The position numbers and the translations under genes were made by a program. From positions 1,275,573 to 1,339,572 of the forward strand of contig NC_080715.1 in NCBI RefSeq assembly GCF_019097595.1: a DNA stretch of 64,000 bases, in the 5' to 3' direction. The DNA comes from Hemibagrus wyckioides (Eukaryota; Chordata; Actinopteri; Siluriformes; Bagridae). The notes below the pieces were generated by a model, which worked only from the letters and a program-made list of their open reading frames with translations, searched no databases and was not told the DNA's origin. The stretch's first letter is position 1. Each line of letters begins with the position of its first letter. Positions 41,242 to 51,511 of this stretch are shown one piece after another.

Positions 41242-41795
41242 ACACAATTACACTTTAAATGGGTGTAAGGCAGTATATCTGGCATAAAACACAATAAAGC
41301 AGTAATTAGATTTTGTTGAAACATAAAAGGCAACATCAAAGCCATGGTCATCAAACACACTGAGTCAGGACAGATGATATCTCCAGACGGTGATTGCAGG
41401 CCAGATGTCCTGATGTCCAGCATGACACAGACGTTTGACTCATTCCTGCACGCCTGGGTCCTGTGTGGCTCGGATAATCCTCTCTGTGAGATTCTCACAT
41501 CTAACACACGGCACAGAGACACAGTTTCCTGCTGATCTGTTGATCTGGGTTTGAGGGAAGCTCCTGGTTTAAGGTGTATTAAGATAACAGTGTGGTGAAA
41601 GTCTCACATCAGCTCTGTCTAATCTCTTCTACCAGAGTCGGATTAGACGAGTGATTATGTGGATTTAGATTATTAAAATGACCTGTATGAAGATCACCCA
41701 CAGACCTCGTCAGAGCTGCAAGATAACAACATAATGCATCCAAGTACATAACAAATGTGTGGGTTCTTCTGGTCCGCACAGGAGACCACACCAAG
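40981..41795. other. intergenic, no gene seen; microsatellites
   Basis: (TG)n at 41083-41105 and (AC)n at 41206-41238. No coding frame is supported. The stretch 41330-41530 is complex sequence without an identifiable function. Confidence 0.5.
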
Positions 41796-42374
41796 CCTCT
41801 ATCCTCTCCTCTCCATCCTCTCCTCTCCATCCTCTCCTCTCCAGCCTCTTCTCTCCATCCTCTCCTCTCCAGCCTCTTCTCTCCATCCTCTCCTCTCCAG
41901 CCTCTCCTCTCCATCCTCTCCTCTCCATCCTCTCCTCTCCAGCCTCTCCTCTCCATCCTCTCCTCTCCAGCCTCTCCTCTCCATCCTCTCCTCTCCATCC
42001 TCTCCTCTCCATCCTCTCCTCTCCAGCCTCTCCTCTCCAGCCTCTCCTCTCCAGCCTCTCCTCTCCATCCTCTCCTCTCCAGCCTCTCCTCTCCATCCTC
42101 TCCTCTCCAGCCTCTCCTCTCCATCCTCTCCTCTCCAGCCTCTCCTCTCCATCCTCTCCTCTCCATCCTCTCCTCTCCATCCTCTCCTCTCCATCCTCTT
42201 CTCTCCATCCTCTCCTCTCCAGCCTCTCCTCTCCATCCTCTCCTCTCCAGCCTCTCCTCTCCATCCTCTCCTCTCCAGCCTCTTCTCTCCATCCTCTCCT
42301 CTCCATCCTCTCCTCTCCATCCTCTCCTCTCCATCCTCTCCTCTCCAGCCTCTCCTCTCCATCCTCTCCTCTAC
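41796..42374. repeat. 14-bp polypyrimidine minisatellite, about 41 copies
   Basis: The unit is CCTCTCCTCTCCAT or CCTCTCCTCTCCAG (14 bp), with rarer CTTCTC variants. The plus strand is almost all pyrimidine apart from the A and G of CAT/CAG. All six frames stay open (R-R-G-W-R-G-E-D and L-S-S-P-S-S-P type text), which is a repeat artefact. Confidence 0.96.
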
Positions 42375-42729
42375 AGCAAGGCACAAACAAGGTTGTAGTT
42401 GCAAATCCTGGCTCTTATTGAGAACACTGACGTGGTTGACTGCAGCCATTGTAGCAGGTCACTGGGGCTGTTAGAACCTAGAGGATAATGGAGATCATGA
42501 TGGCAGAGATGGATCATCAGCCTGCAGTTGAACCTTAGGACCAGTCAACAAGGACAACATGTTCACACCTCAGCAGAAGGGGTATGGACTGTGACTTCGC
42601 TGGAGAGGAGGAGTCTTTTTCATGAAAGTGGGAGTGGTTCTCCATCAGAGAGAGAGCTCCATCACCAGATTGGGAGCAGTGTGGTGTAATGGAGCATCTA
42701 AAAGCATCTTAAGGTGCGAAGTTTGAAGA
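42375..42729. other. intergenic, no gene seen
   Basis: Complex sequence with no coding frame of note and no element I recognise. Confidence 0.45.
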
Positions 42730-42734
42730 CCTAT

Positions 42735-42895
42735 AGTGCAGTGGTGGCTCATTGGTTAAGGTTCTGGGTACTCATTAAGTTGTGGGTTCACTGATGTGTT
42801 CCTGAACAAGGCACTTTCAGGTCCAGGAGGCTGTATCACTGCTGACCCTGCACTCTGACCATAACTTCATAACAATCTGAAGAACAAGAACAAAA
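42735..42895 (+). mobile_element. tRNA-derived SINE, decayed
   Basis: AGTGGTGGCTCATTGGTTAA corresponds to the A-box end of a common fish SINE, and GTTGTGGGTTCACTG to the B-box region. The family body follows: GAACAAGGCACTTTC, GGAGGCTGTATCACTGCTGA, CCCTGCACTCTGACC, then an A-rich end. The copy carries small deletions relative to what I remember of the family. Confidence 0.72.
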
Positions 42896-43632
42896 AAGTT
42901 CTTCTTCATCATCATCAACCCAGTATCGTATCCATGGTGGCCTGGCTAAACCTCCTCCCACCTCTTCTGAGGCACTTGTGTGATGGTCAGGTGTATAAAT
43001 CACCAGAGCAGCTCAAGGTCAGAAACTCTCTCTGCTGAAACTCCTGAAAAGGGCTTAACAATGTGTGTTTCACTGACAGCAACTTAACCCCAGGTCAGCA
43101 GGTACAGGAACATCTTATCTCATCTTATCAGCATGCACTCTCCAAGGTCAGCATTGCCCCATGGTGGTGTGAGTGTGAAAATCATCTCCCATCACCTTCC
43201 TCGTGGTCCATCCTAGGTGAGTGTTTTCCTCAGGACGTAGTTGCAGGAGGATGTCCAGATGTTAAACACTGCCCCAGGTTGTTCAGAGCAGTGAAGCAGA
43301 ACACCAGTTATGAAATGGAGCTATGAATTCTCTGGACACCAGCAGAAATCATGTGGAACCGTCGCTGACCCGAGAGTGTTTAATGCAAATACTGCATCAG
43401 CTCCATGTCTCTGAGGGTCAGTCCTGGCCTGGTGCACACACACTACACACACTACACACACTACACACACTACACACACTGCTACATCCACACAGTCTTC
43501 TCAAAGACACACAAGGTCTTCCTGCCAACTATTTTTCACAAATAAGCACATTTTTTATTCACACACACACACACACACACATGCATCTTCATTTAGGTGT
43601 TACTTTTTCTGGCATGTGGAGGAACCAAAGGA

Positions 43633-43668
<36 letters not shown>

Positions 43669-43810
43669 AGCTCTTTTTAACTCTGTATTGATTTTATCAC
43701 ACTCAGCTTTCCATTTTAAGGCTGAATTAATGCAAGCACTGTCCTAAATGCCACATTCAGTTCTGCTGGGAGATTAAAGGAGGAAGGAAAGTGCGAGAGA
43801 GCAACAGAGG

Positions 43811-43875
<65 letters not shown>

Positions 43876-43919
43876 TTAAAGCTTATACTGCCCCCTGTTG
43901 AAAATGTTATTGTGTTACT
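42896..43919. other. intergenic with several microsatellites, no gene seen
   Basis: An 87-codon frame at 43063-43326 has no recognisable feature and is not called. Repeats: CTACACACACA-type 10-11 bp units at 43437-43480, (CA)n at 43560-43580, (TG)n at 43637-43667 and (GA)n at 43815-43871. A CTCF-like half site CTGCCCCCTGTTG lies at 43888-43900. Confidence 0.5.
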
Positions 43920-45715
43920 TGTATCTGTCTGTCTGTTAATCTCTCTGTCTTTATATTTATCTGTCTGTCTGTCTGTCTGTCTGTCTTTTTATCTTTCTGT
44001 TTGTTTCTATATCTGTCTGTCTTTATATGTCACTCTTCACTCTTTATCTATGTTTGTTTCCTTGTTTGTCTCTTTACCTTTCAGTATATCTGTCTGTCCC
44101 TTTATCTGTCTGTCTCTTTATCTGTCTGTCCCTTTATCTGTCTGTCTCTTTATCTGTCTGTCTCTTTATCTGTCTGTCCCTTTATCTGTCTGTCTCTTTA
44201 TCTGTCTGTCTCTTTATCTGTCTGTCTCTTTATCTGTCTGTCCCTTTACCTGTCTGTCTCTTTATCTGTCTGTGCCTTTATCTGTCTGTCTCTTTATCTG
44301 TCTGTCTCTTTATCTGTCTGTCCCTTTATCTGTCTGTGCCTTTATCTGTCTGTCTCTTTATCTGTCTGTCTCTTTATCTGTCTGTCCCTTTATCTGTCTG
44401 TGCCTTTATCTGTCTGTCTCTTTATCTGTCTGTCTCTTTATCTGTCTGTCCCTTTATCTGTCTGTCTCTTTATCTGTCTGTCTCTTTATCTGTCTGTCTC
44501 TTTACCTTTCAGTATATCTGTCTGTCCCTTTATCTGTCTGTATCTTTATCTGTCTGTCCCTTTATCTGTCTGTCTCTTTATCTGTCTGTCTCTTTACCTT
44601 TCAGTATATCTGTCTGTCCCTTTATCTGTCTGTCCCTTTATCTGTCTGTCCCTTTATCTGTCTGTCTCTTTATCTGTCTGTCCCTTTACCTGTCTGTCTC
44701 TTTATCTGTCTGTCCCTTTATCTGTCTGTCTCTTTATCTGTCTGTCTCTTTACCTTTCAGTATATCTGTCTGTCCCTTTATCTGTCTGTCTCTTTATCTG
44801 TCTGTCCCTTTACCTGTCTGTCTCTTTATCTGTCTGTCTCTTTATCTGTCTGTGCCTTTATCTGTCTGTCTCTTTATCTGTCTGTCTCTTTATCTGTCTG
44901 TGCCTTTATCTGTCTGTCTCTTTATCTGTCTGTCTCTTTATCTGTCTGTGCCTTTATCTGTCTGTCCCTTTATCTGTCTGTCCCTTTACCTGTCTGTCTC
45001 TTTAGCTGTCTGTCCCTTTATCTGTCTGTCTCTTTATCTGTCTGTCTCTTTACCTTTCAGTATATCTGTCTGTCCCTTTATCTGTCTGTCCCTTTATCTG
45101 TCTGTCTCTTTATCTGTCTGTCTCATTATCTGTCTGTCCCTTTATTTGTCTGTCTCTTTATCTGTCTGTCTCTTTATCTCTCTGTCCCTTTATCTGTCTG
45201 TCTCTTTATCTGTCTGTCTCATTATCTGTCTGTCCCTTTATCTGTCTGTTTCTTTATCTGTCTGTCTCATTATCTGTCTGTCCCTTTATCTGTCTGTGCA
45301 TTTATCTGTCTGTCCCTTTATCTGTCTGTCTCTTTATCTGTCTGTCCCTTTATCTGTCTGTCCCTTTATCTGTCTGTCTCTTTATCTGTCTGTGCATTTA
45401 TCTGTCTGTCCCTTTATCTGTCTGTGCATTTATCTGTCTGTCCCTTTATCTGTCTGTCCCTTTATCTGTCTGTGCATTTATCTGTCTGTCCCTTTATCTG
45501 TCTGTGCATTTATCTGTCTGTCCCTTTATCTGTCTGTGCATTTATCTGTCTGTCCCTTTATCTGTCTGTCCCTTTATCTGTCTGTGCATTTATCTGTCTG
45601 TCCCTTTATCTGTCTGTCTCTTTATCTGTCTGTGCATTTATCTGTCTGTCCCTTTATCTGTCTGTCCCTTTAACTGTCTGTCTCTTTATCTCACTGTCTC
45701 TTAACATTTCATTGT
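43920..45715. repeat. 16-bp CTGTCTGTCYCTTTAT minisatellite (1.8 kb, about 100 copies)
   Basis: The regular unit is CTGTCTGTCTCTTTAT, with CCC, GCC, GCA and CTCATT variants of the second half. GCATTTAT units cluster from 45290 onward. A distinctive insert TTTACCTTTCAGTATAT occurs five times (CAG near 44082, 44510, 44602, 44758 and 45058), marking larger duplications. The frames reading L-S-V-C-L over 628 codons are repeat artefacts. Confidence 0.96.
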
Positions 45716-47018
45716 ATCTTTTCACCTGTCTGTCTCTCTTCTACCACTTCACCTGTCTGTCTGTTCATCAGTTCAGTATTTTATCTCTTGGCAGTTGAAC
45801 TGATTTTTCTGATGTAAATGATTTTCTTTGTAAATGTTTTTTTTCTCTGATTTCAGCTTCAGTGATGTTCTAAAGAGAGCTGTAACACACACACACACAC
45901 ACACACACAGATGTATAAAGAGAGTTTTTCCTCCTCTTTGTCCTGAAGCTGAGGTTCTCTGTTCCTCAGTAACTGAACCTCAGGTACGAGGCGAGGCGGG
46001 TGACACGGCCGCAGCGTCTCGGTGTGAAGAACGTGTCAGAGTTTCTGCCCCACAGCTCGAGTCGCCTCATCTCATCTTCTGTCCTGTCGGAGAGCGCTGA
46101 CTCACAGGAAGTGGAGCTCAGCGGGGCGTGGACTGTGTGTGTGTGTGTGTGTGTTTGTCCTCTATTAGAAATCTTTCAGACGGTGAGCTGAGCACCAGAG
46201 CGCTGAACCATTTCACTGTTTCATTTAAAGCAGTGACACATGAATCAGGGTTTCATCACACACTGACAGACGGAATGAGGAAAGCAATAAACCCCCAACC
46301 CCACACACACACACACACACACACACACTTTGTGTATTTACTTGTTTATTAGGAGAGAGATTTACAGCACTGCAGCGACGCCTCTGAACTGACAGCAGGC
46401 TCATTCTCAGCAGATCTCATGTCACATGATGCTTTACTGCTCAGGAGCGCTCTTCTTACAGCCTTTAACATCACTGTAGATTTGGCATTTTAATAAAAAT
46501 ACGTATTCAGATTTATTTTTATATATTTCATTTTGTCTCATATTTGATTATTATATTTGTATTATATATTTCTTTTTTGTGTTAATATTGATTTTATTTT
46601 TATAATATAATGTTTAATTACAAATTGTTCAACATGGATAAAAAGTGTTTAGAAATAAAGTGTCATTTAATTAGACAGTTACACACACACACACACACAC
46701 ACATCAGTAATGTGACATATATGATATTAAGGATACAACAAAATAACTAAATAAATAAAAGCCCATTATTTTCAATGTGTGTGTGTGTGTGTGTGTGTCT
46801 AAGTGTCTGTGCAATTCACCAATTGGTATTCTGTCTAACTACCTTTCTAACACACACACACACACACACACTTACCTAAGGGTGGGTTAAGCCCCTCCCC
46901 ATACATCCTGATTTTTATGATAAATAATAGTCATATATCGGATTATTTACAGAGTAGAAAATGGTGTGTGTTTTGGTTAATATTCATTCATAACATTCCT
47001 GTCTGTCTGTACAGGTCT

Positions 47019-47066
<48 letters not shown>

Positions 47067-47625
47067 TGATTAGTGTTGTGTATTCCTGATCCAGAGTGTG
47101 TGAGCTGTAGTTAACCCTGATGTCACACTGCCCCCTGCTGGACCATCATCATCCTCATTATTTAAACTCATTGGCTTATGCTGTTTACATGCTGACTCCG
47201 CCCACTTTTCCTCATCAGACTCATTCAGAGAGTTATGAATTATTCAGTATTCAGTTTATTCAGTACAGTAATAAGGTGAATATTTAGCTGTACTTTTCTA
47301 TTAAAACTGCTTTAAGAGCAGAGATGATCAGTGAACAGACAGATTCATTTATTTTAGTAACACAGTTTTCCATAAAAAAGCCTAACCCTTTAAAAGCAAA
47401 AAAAAACAGATAAAAATCTGAAATATAAACTGAACTTTAATTCTATCTGTGCCTGAATTTGACATTATTAATATCTTAAAATACCTGATTACATTTATTT
47501 CTATTCTGTCCCTATTTTATGATAAGGGTGCGCTAACTTTTGCACTGGACACTTTTCTATGTGAGAGTTCAGGAATGAATGAGACTGTGGGATGGACGAA
47601 GAGAACGTGAAGAGAACTCCCCCGA
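45716..47625. other. intergenic, no gene seen; microsatellites
   Basis: (CA)n at 45885-45909, 46303-46328, 46682-46703 and 46852-46870, and (TG)n at 46137-46154, 46777-46797 and 47025-47064. No coding frame is supported. A strong CTCF-type motif lies at 47127-47141. Confidence 0.55.
47127..47141 (-). promoter_or_regulatory. CTCF-like motif
   Basis: ACTGCCCCCTGCTGG is the reverse complement of CCAGCAGGGGGCAGT, matching the CTCF core consensus closely. Motif match only. Confidence 0.45.
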
Positions 47626-48475
47626 GGTTTAGAACAGAGTGGTGAGACAGGTTTAGAACAGAACAGTGAGACAGGTTTAGAACAGAGTGGTGAGACAGGT
47701 TTAGAACAGAACAGTGAGACAGGTTTAGAACAGAACAGTGAGACAGGTTTAGAACAGAGTGGTGAGACAGGTTTAGAACAGAACAGTGAGACAGGTTTAG
47801 AACAGAGCATTGAGACAGGTTTAGAACAGAACAGTGAGACAGGTTTAGAACAGAGCAGTGAGACAGGTTTAGAACAGAACAGTGAGACAGGTTTAGAACA
47901 GAGCAGTGAGACAGGTTTAGAACAGAGTGGTGAGACAGGTTTAGAACAGAGCAGTGAGACAGGTTTAGAACAGAGCAGTGAGACAGGTTTAGAACAGAAC
48001 GGTGAGACAGGTTTAGAACAGAGTGGTGAGACAGGTTTAGAACAGAGCAGTGAGACAGGTTTAGAACAGAACGGTGAGACAGGTTTAGAACAGAGTGGTG
48101 AGACAGGTTTAGAACAGAGCAGTGAGACAGGTTTAGAACAGAACAGTGAGACAGGTTTAGAACAGAGCAGTGAGACAGGTTTAGAACAGAACAGTGAGAC
48201 AGGTTTAGAACAGAGCAGTGAGACAGGTTTAGAACAGAGTGGTGAGACAGGTTTAGAACAGAGCAGTGAGACAGGTTTAGAACAGAGCAGTGAGACAGGT
48301 TTAGAACAGAACGGTGAGACAGGTTTAGAACAGAGTGGTGAGACAGGTTTAGAACAGAGCAGTGAGACAGGTTTAGAACAGAACGGTGAGACAGGTTTAG
48401 AACAGAGTGGTGAGACAGGTTTAGAACAGAGCAGTGAGACAGGTTTAGAACAGAGCAGTGAGACAGGTTTAGAAC
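47626..48475. repeat. 24-bp minisatellite, about 35 copies
   Basis: The unit is GTGAGACAGGTTTAGAACAG plus a four-base variable end, mainly AGCA, AACA, AGTG or AACG. The order of the variants is itself repeated over longer blocks (the series AGCA, AGCA, AACG, AGTG recurs after 47940, 48270 and later). Minus-strand frames reading C-S-K-P-V-S are artefacts. Confidence 0.95.
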
Positions 48476-48559
48476 TTTTTAAATATTATTATTATATATT
48501 TATTCATTCTTTTATTTTTCTTAACTTTACAACAGATCAGATGTGAGACAGATCTCAAT

Positions 48560-48600
48560 CAATAATAATAATAATAATGATAATAATGATAATAATAATG

Positions 48601-48655
<55 letters not shown>

Positions 48656-48657
48656 TA

Positions 48658-48689
<32 letters not shown>

Positions 48690-48705
48690 GATAATAATAA
48701 TAATG

Positions 48706-48737
<32 letters not shown>

Positions 48738-48816
48738 GATGATAATGATGATGATAATAATAATAATGATAATAATAATGATAATAATAATGATAATGAT
48801 AATAATAATAATGATA

Positions 48817-48848
<32 letters not shown>

Positions 48849-48864
48849 GATAATAATAATAATG

Positions 48865-48902
<38 letters not shown>

Positions 48903-48924
48903 GATGATAATAATAATGATAAAA

Positions 48925-48997
<73 letters not shown>

Positions 48998-49143
48998 TAA
49001 TAATGATGATGATAATAATAATAATGATAATAATAATAACAATGATAATGATGATAATAATAATAATAATAATAATGATGATAATAATGATAATAATAAT
49101 AATAATAATGATAATAATAATGATAATGATAATAATAATGATG

Positions 49144-49226
<83 letters not shown>

Positions 49227-49293
49227 TTTATTCAATAATAATGCAATTATTTTATTTAACAATTATTATTATTATTATTATTGTTGTTGTTGT
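48560..49293. repeat. AAT/GAT trinucleotide array with inverted ATT tract
   Basis: About 670 bp of (AAT)n mixed with GAT units runs to 49226. After about 35 bp a short (ATT)n and (GTT)n tract follows at 49263-49293, complementary to the array and able to fold back. Poly-N, poly-I and poly-L frames are artefacts. The zc3h15 promoter starts about 260 bp further on. Confidence 0.95.
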
Positions 49294-49553
49294 TAAGATT
49301 TTAATTGTATTAATGTGTAATTTAAATGATTAGCCCAGCTCTACCCTGGTCTTGTCCTGCCTCAGTAAAATATCTCAGTAAGATAATGATTGTATTAAAT
49401 GATTGAATTTATTTTCTAACATTAAATTGATTTATTTTATTGATTGTAGTTTTTAGTTGAATGTTTTCACCTTTTTTTAGTATCGAAACTTTTACTTCTC
49501 ATTGCTCCATTGAACACATGCGTGTACCAACACAAGCTGCACAGTGCTGCTTT

Positions 49554-49571
49554 TACCCATAATGCAGCGCG
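49554..49571 (+). promoter_or_regulatory. ZNF143/Staf-type promoter motif of zc3h15
   Basis: TACCCATAATGCAGCGCG matches the known ZNF143 consensus (CCCATAATGCA core) and sits about 120 bp before the zc3h15 start codon in a locally CpG-richer stretch. ZNF143 sites are typical of housekeeping promoters. The transcription start itself is not visible. Confidence 0.65.
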
Positions 49572-49691
49572 CGGCCTACGTTATTGATCGCGAACACTCT
49601 GTGTTGGTGTACCCCTGGCTGTTTCACGTTAGCGCCGCTGAGCAAAGGACCTGGATTCGGGCGGGTTTATTACAGAGACACCGCGACAGAC

Positions 49692-49766
49692 ATGCCGCCG
49701 AAGAAACCAGCTCAACCCACTGGCAATAAGAAAACCCAGGAGAAGAAGAAGGAGAAGATTATTGAA
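49692..49766 (+). CDS. zc3h15: zc3h15 coding exon 1
   Basis: It encodes residues 1-25, beginning [14 protein letters not shown]. The ATG is preceded by GCGACAGAC, and no earlier in-frame ATG of this reading is plausible. The donor is GAA|GTGAGT, phase 0. Confidence 0.93.
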
Positions 49767-50463
49767 GTGAGTAAAGGAGAACGCGATTAAAATGATTAGT
49801 CAGTCTCACACGGAGCAGCCATGCTGAACTTTCGGCCTAGTGGCCCCTAGGCTAGCTCATTTTCTTTAACTTGGTAGGCTGTTCCCACCTGTATCGAGAG
49901 AAAGTGTGGATTTCTGCTTCAGGATTGGCTGGACAATCTCCTTCTTTTGCGCTCTGATTGGCCCAAAACGTGCTGTCAAATCGGCGTGTAGGGCTAGTCT
50001 GGATTATTAGCCAATTACAGCACAGGAGGCGGGGTTTATTCAGAAACGGGTGCGAAACGTAACATTAAATATTAACTCGCCAGCCGCCAAACACGTCAAC
50101 GTAGCCGGCTAGCTAGCTAATGACAGCCAGCGATGTGTGATTGATTATGAATTAAAATATATCTGTAATAAGTTTCTAATTAAGGTTAGATATAAATGTT
50201 TCATTTTACCCGCCCATGTAAATGAGAAAAAGATTTGCGAACGGTTAGCAAGTCTAGCTAACACAATTCCTTATCTGTTCTGTGGCTAGCAGTGTGTTAG
50301 CTAACGTGCGCGAGCTGCAATCACGTCACTGATAAAGTACATGTTTAAAAACGAATAATTTAATAAACAGACTATCTTCATTAACTAGTGGTGTTAAACC
50401 CTACTGGTAACTTTGTTAGTATATTAGTCTGCTTGATTATGCTAGTTATTCCAAGTTCTCTCT

Positions 50464-50499
<36 letters not shown>

Positions 50500-51108
50500 G
50501 GACAAGACTTTCGGACTGAAGAATAAAAAGGGAGCCAAACAACAGAAGTTCATCAAAGCCGTCACACAGCAGGTCAAATATGGCCAACAGAACTCCCGAC
50601 AGGTGAGTGAGTGTGTGTGTGTGAGAGTGTGTGTGTGTGAGAGTGTGTGTGTGTGAGAGTGTGTGTGTGTGTGAGAGTGTGTGTGTGTGAGAGTGTGTGT
50701 GTGTGAGAGTGTGTGTGTGTGAGAGTGTGTGTGTGTGAGAGTGTGTGTGTGTGAGAGTGTGTGTGTGTGAGAGTGTGTGTGTGTGAGAGTGTGTGTGTGT
50801 GAGAGTGTGTGTGTGTGAGAGTGTGTGTGTGTGTGTGTTACAGTTGTGTGATTTGTGTGACCTGTATTTTACAGGTTGCTGCTGCTGAAGCTGACAAGAC
50901 CAAGAAAGCGGACAAGAAGAAGGAGATCTCTGAGCTGAATGAACTCTTTAAACCTGTAGTGGCTGCACAGAAAGTCAGCAAAGGTGAGGGGGGGGTGGGG
51001 GGGTCATCAGGGTCTCCCACATAGGTATGTTTGTATGTATGCACCTGTCTGTCTTCTCTGTCTATCTCTCTGATTTATTCTCTCTCTCCTCCCTCTCTCT
51101 CTCTTTCT

Positions 51109-51197
<89 letters not shown>

Positions 51198-51478
51198 CTC
51201 CCTCTCTCTCTCTCTCTCTCTTTCTCCTCCCTCTCTCTCTCTCTCTCCCTCCTCTCTCCCTCTTCCCTCCCTCTCTCCTCTCCCCCCTCTCTCTCTGTTC
51301 TTCAGGTGTGGATCCGAAGTCTGTTCTGTGTGCATTCTTTAAACAAGGCCAGTGCACTAAAGGGGATAAGTGTAAGTTCTCTCATGACCTGAGTCTGGAC
51401 AGGAAGTGTGAGAAGCGCAGTGTGTATGTGGACGTTCGAGAGGAGGAGTTGGAGAAAGGCAAGTCTCACTGTCCATTC

Positions 51479-51511
<33 letters not shown>

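Noticed and set aside
41609..42474. Frames of 213-241 codons on both strands (R-R-G-W-R-G-E-D, L-S-S-P-S-S-P)
   Set aside because: They come from a 14-bp repeat. Because 14 is not a multiple of three, every frame reads through the same text.
43063..43326. 87-codon frame
   Set aside because: No recognisable motif, no splice context and normal length for chance.
43912..45798. 628-codon frame rich in L-S-V-C-L
   Set aside because: It is a translation of a 16-bp minisatellite open in all plus frames. The alternating hydrophobic pattern is accidental.
45834..46352. Three frames of 63-88 codons around 46 kb
   Set aside because: They include CA-repeat text and no domain. There is no sign of exons with matching splice sites.
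48527..49296. Poly-Asn, poly-Ile and poly-Leu frames
   Set aside because: AAT/GAT trinucleotide repeat with no gene structure.
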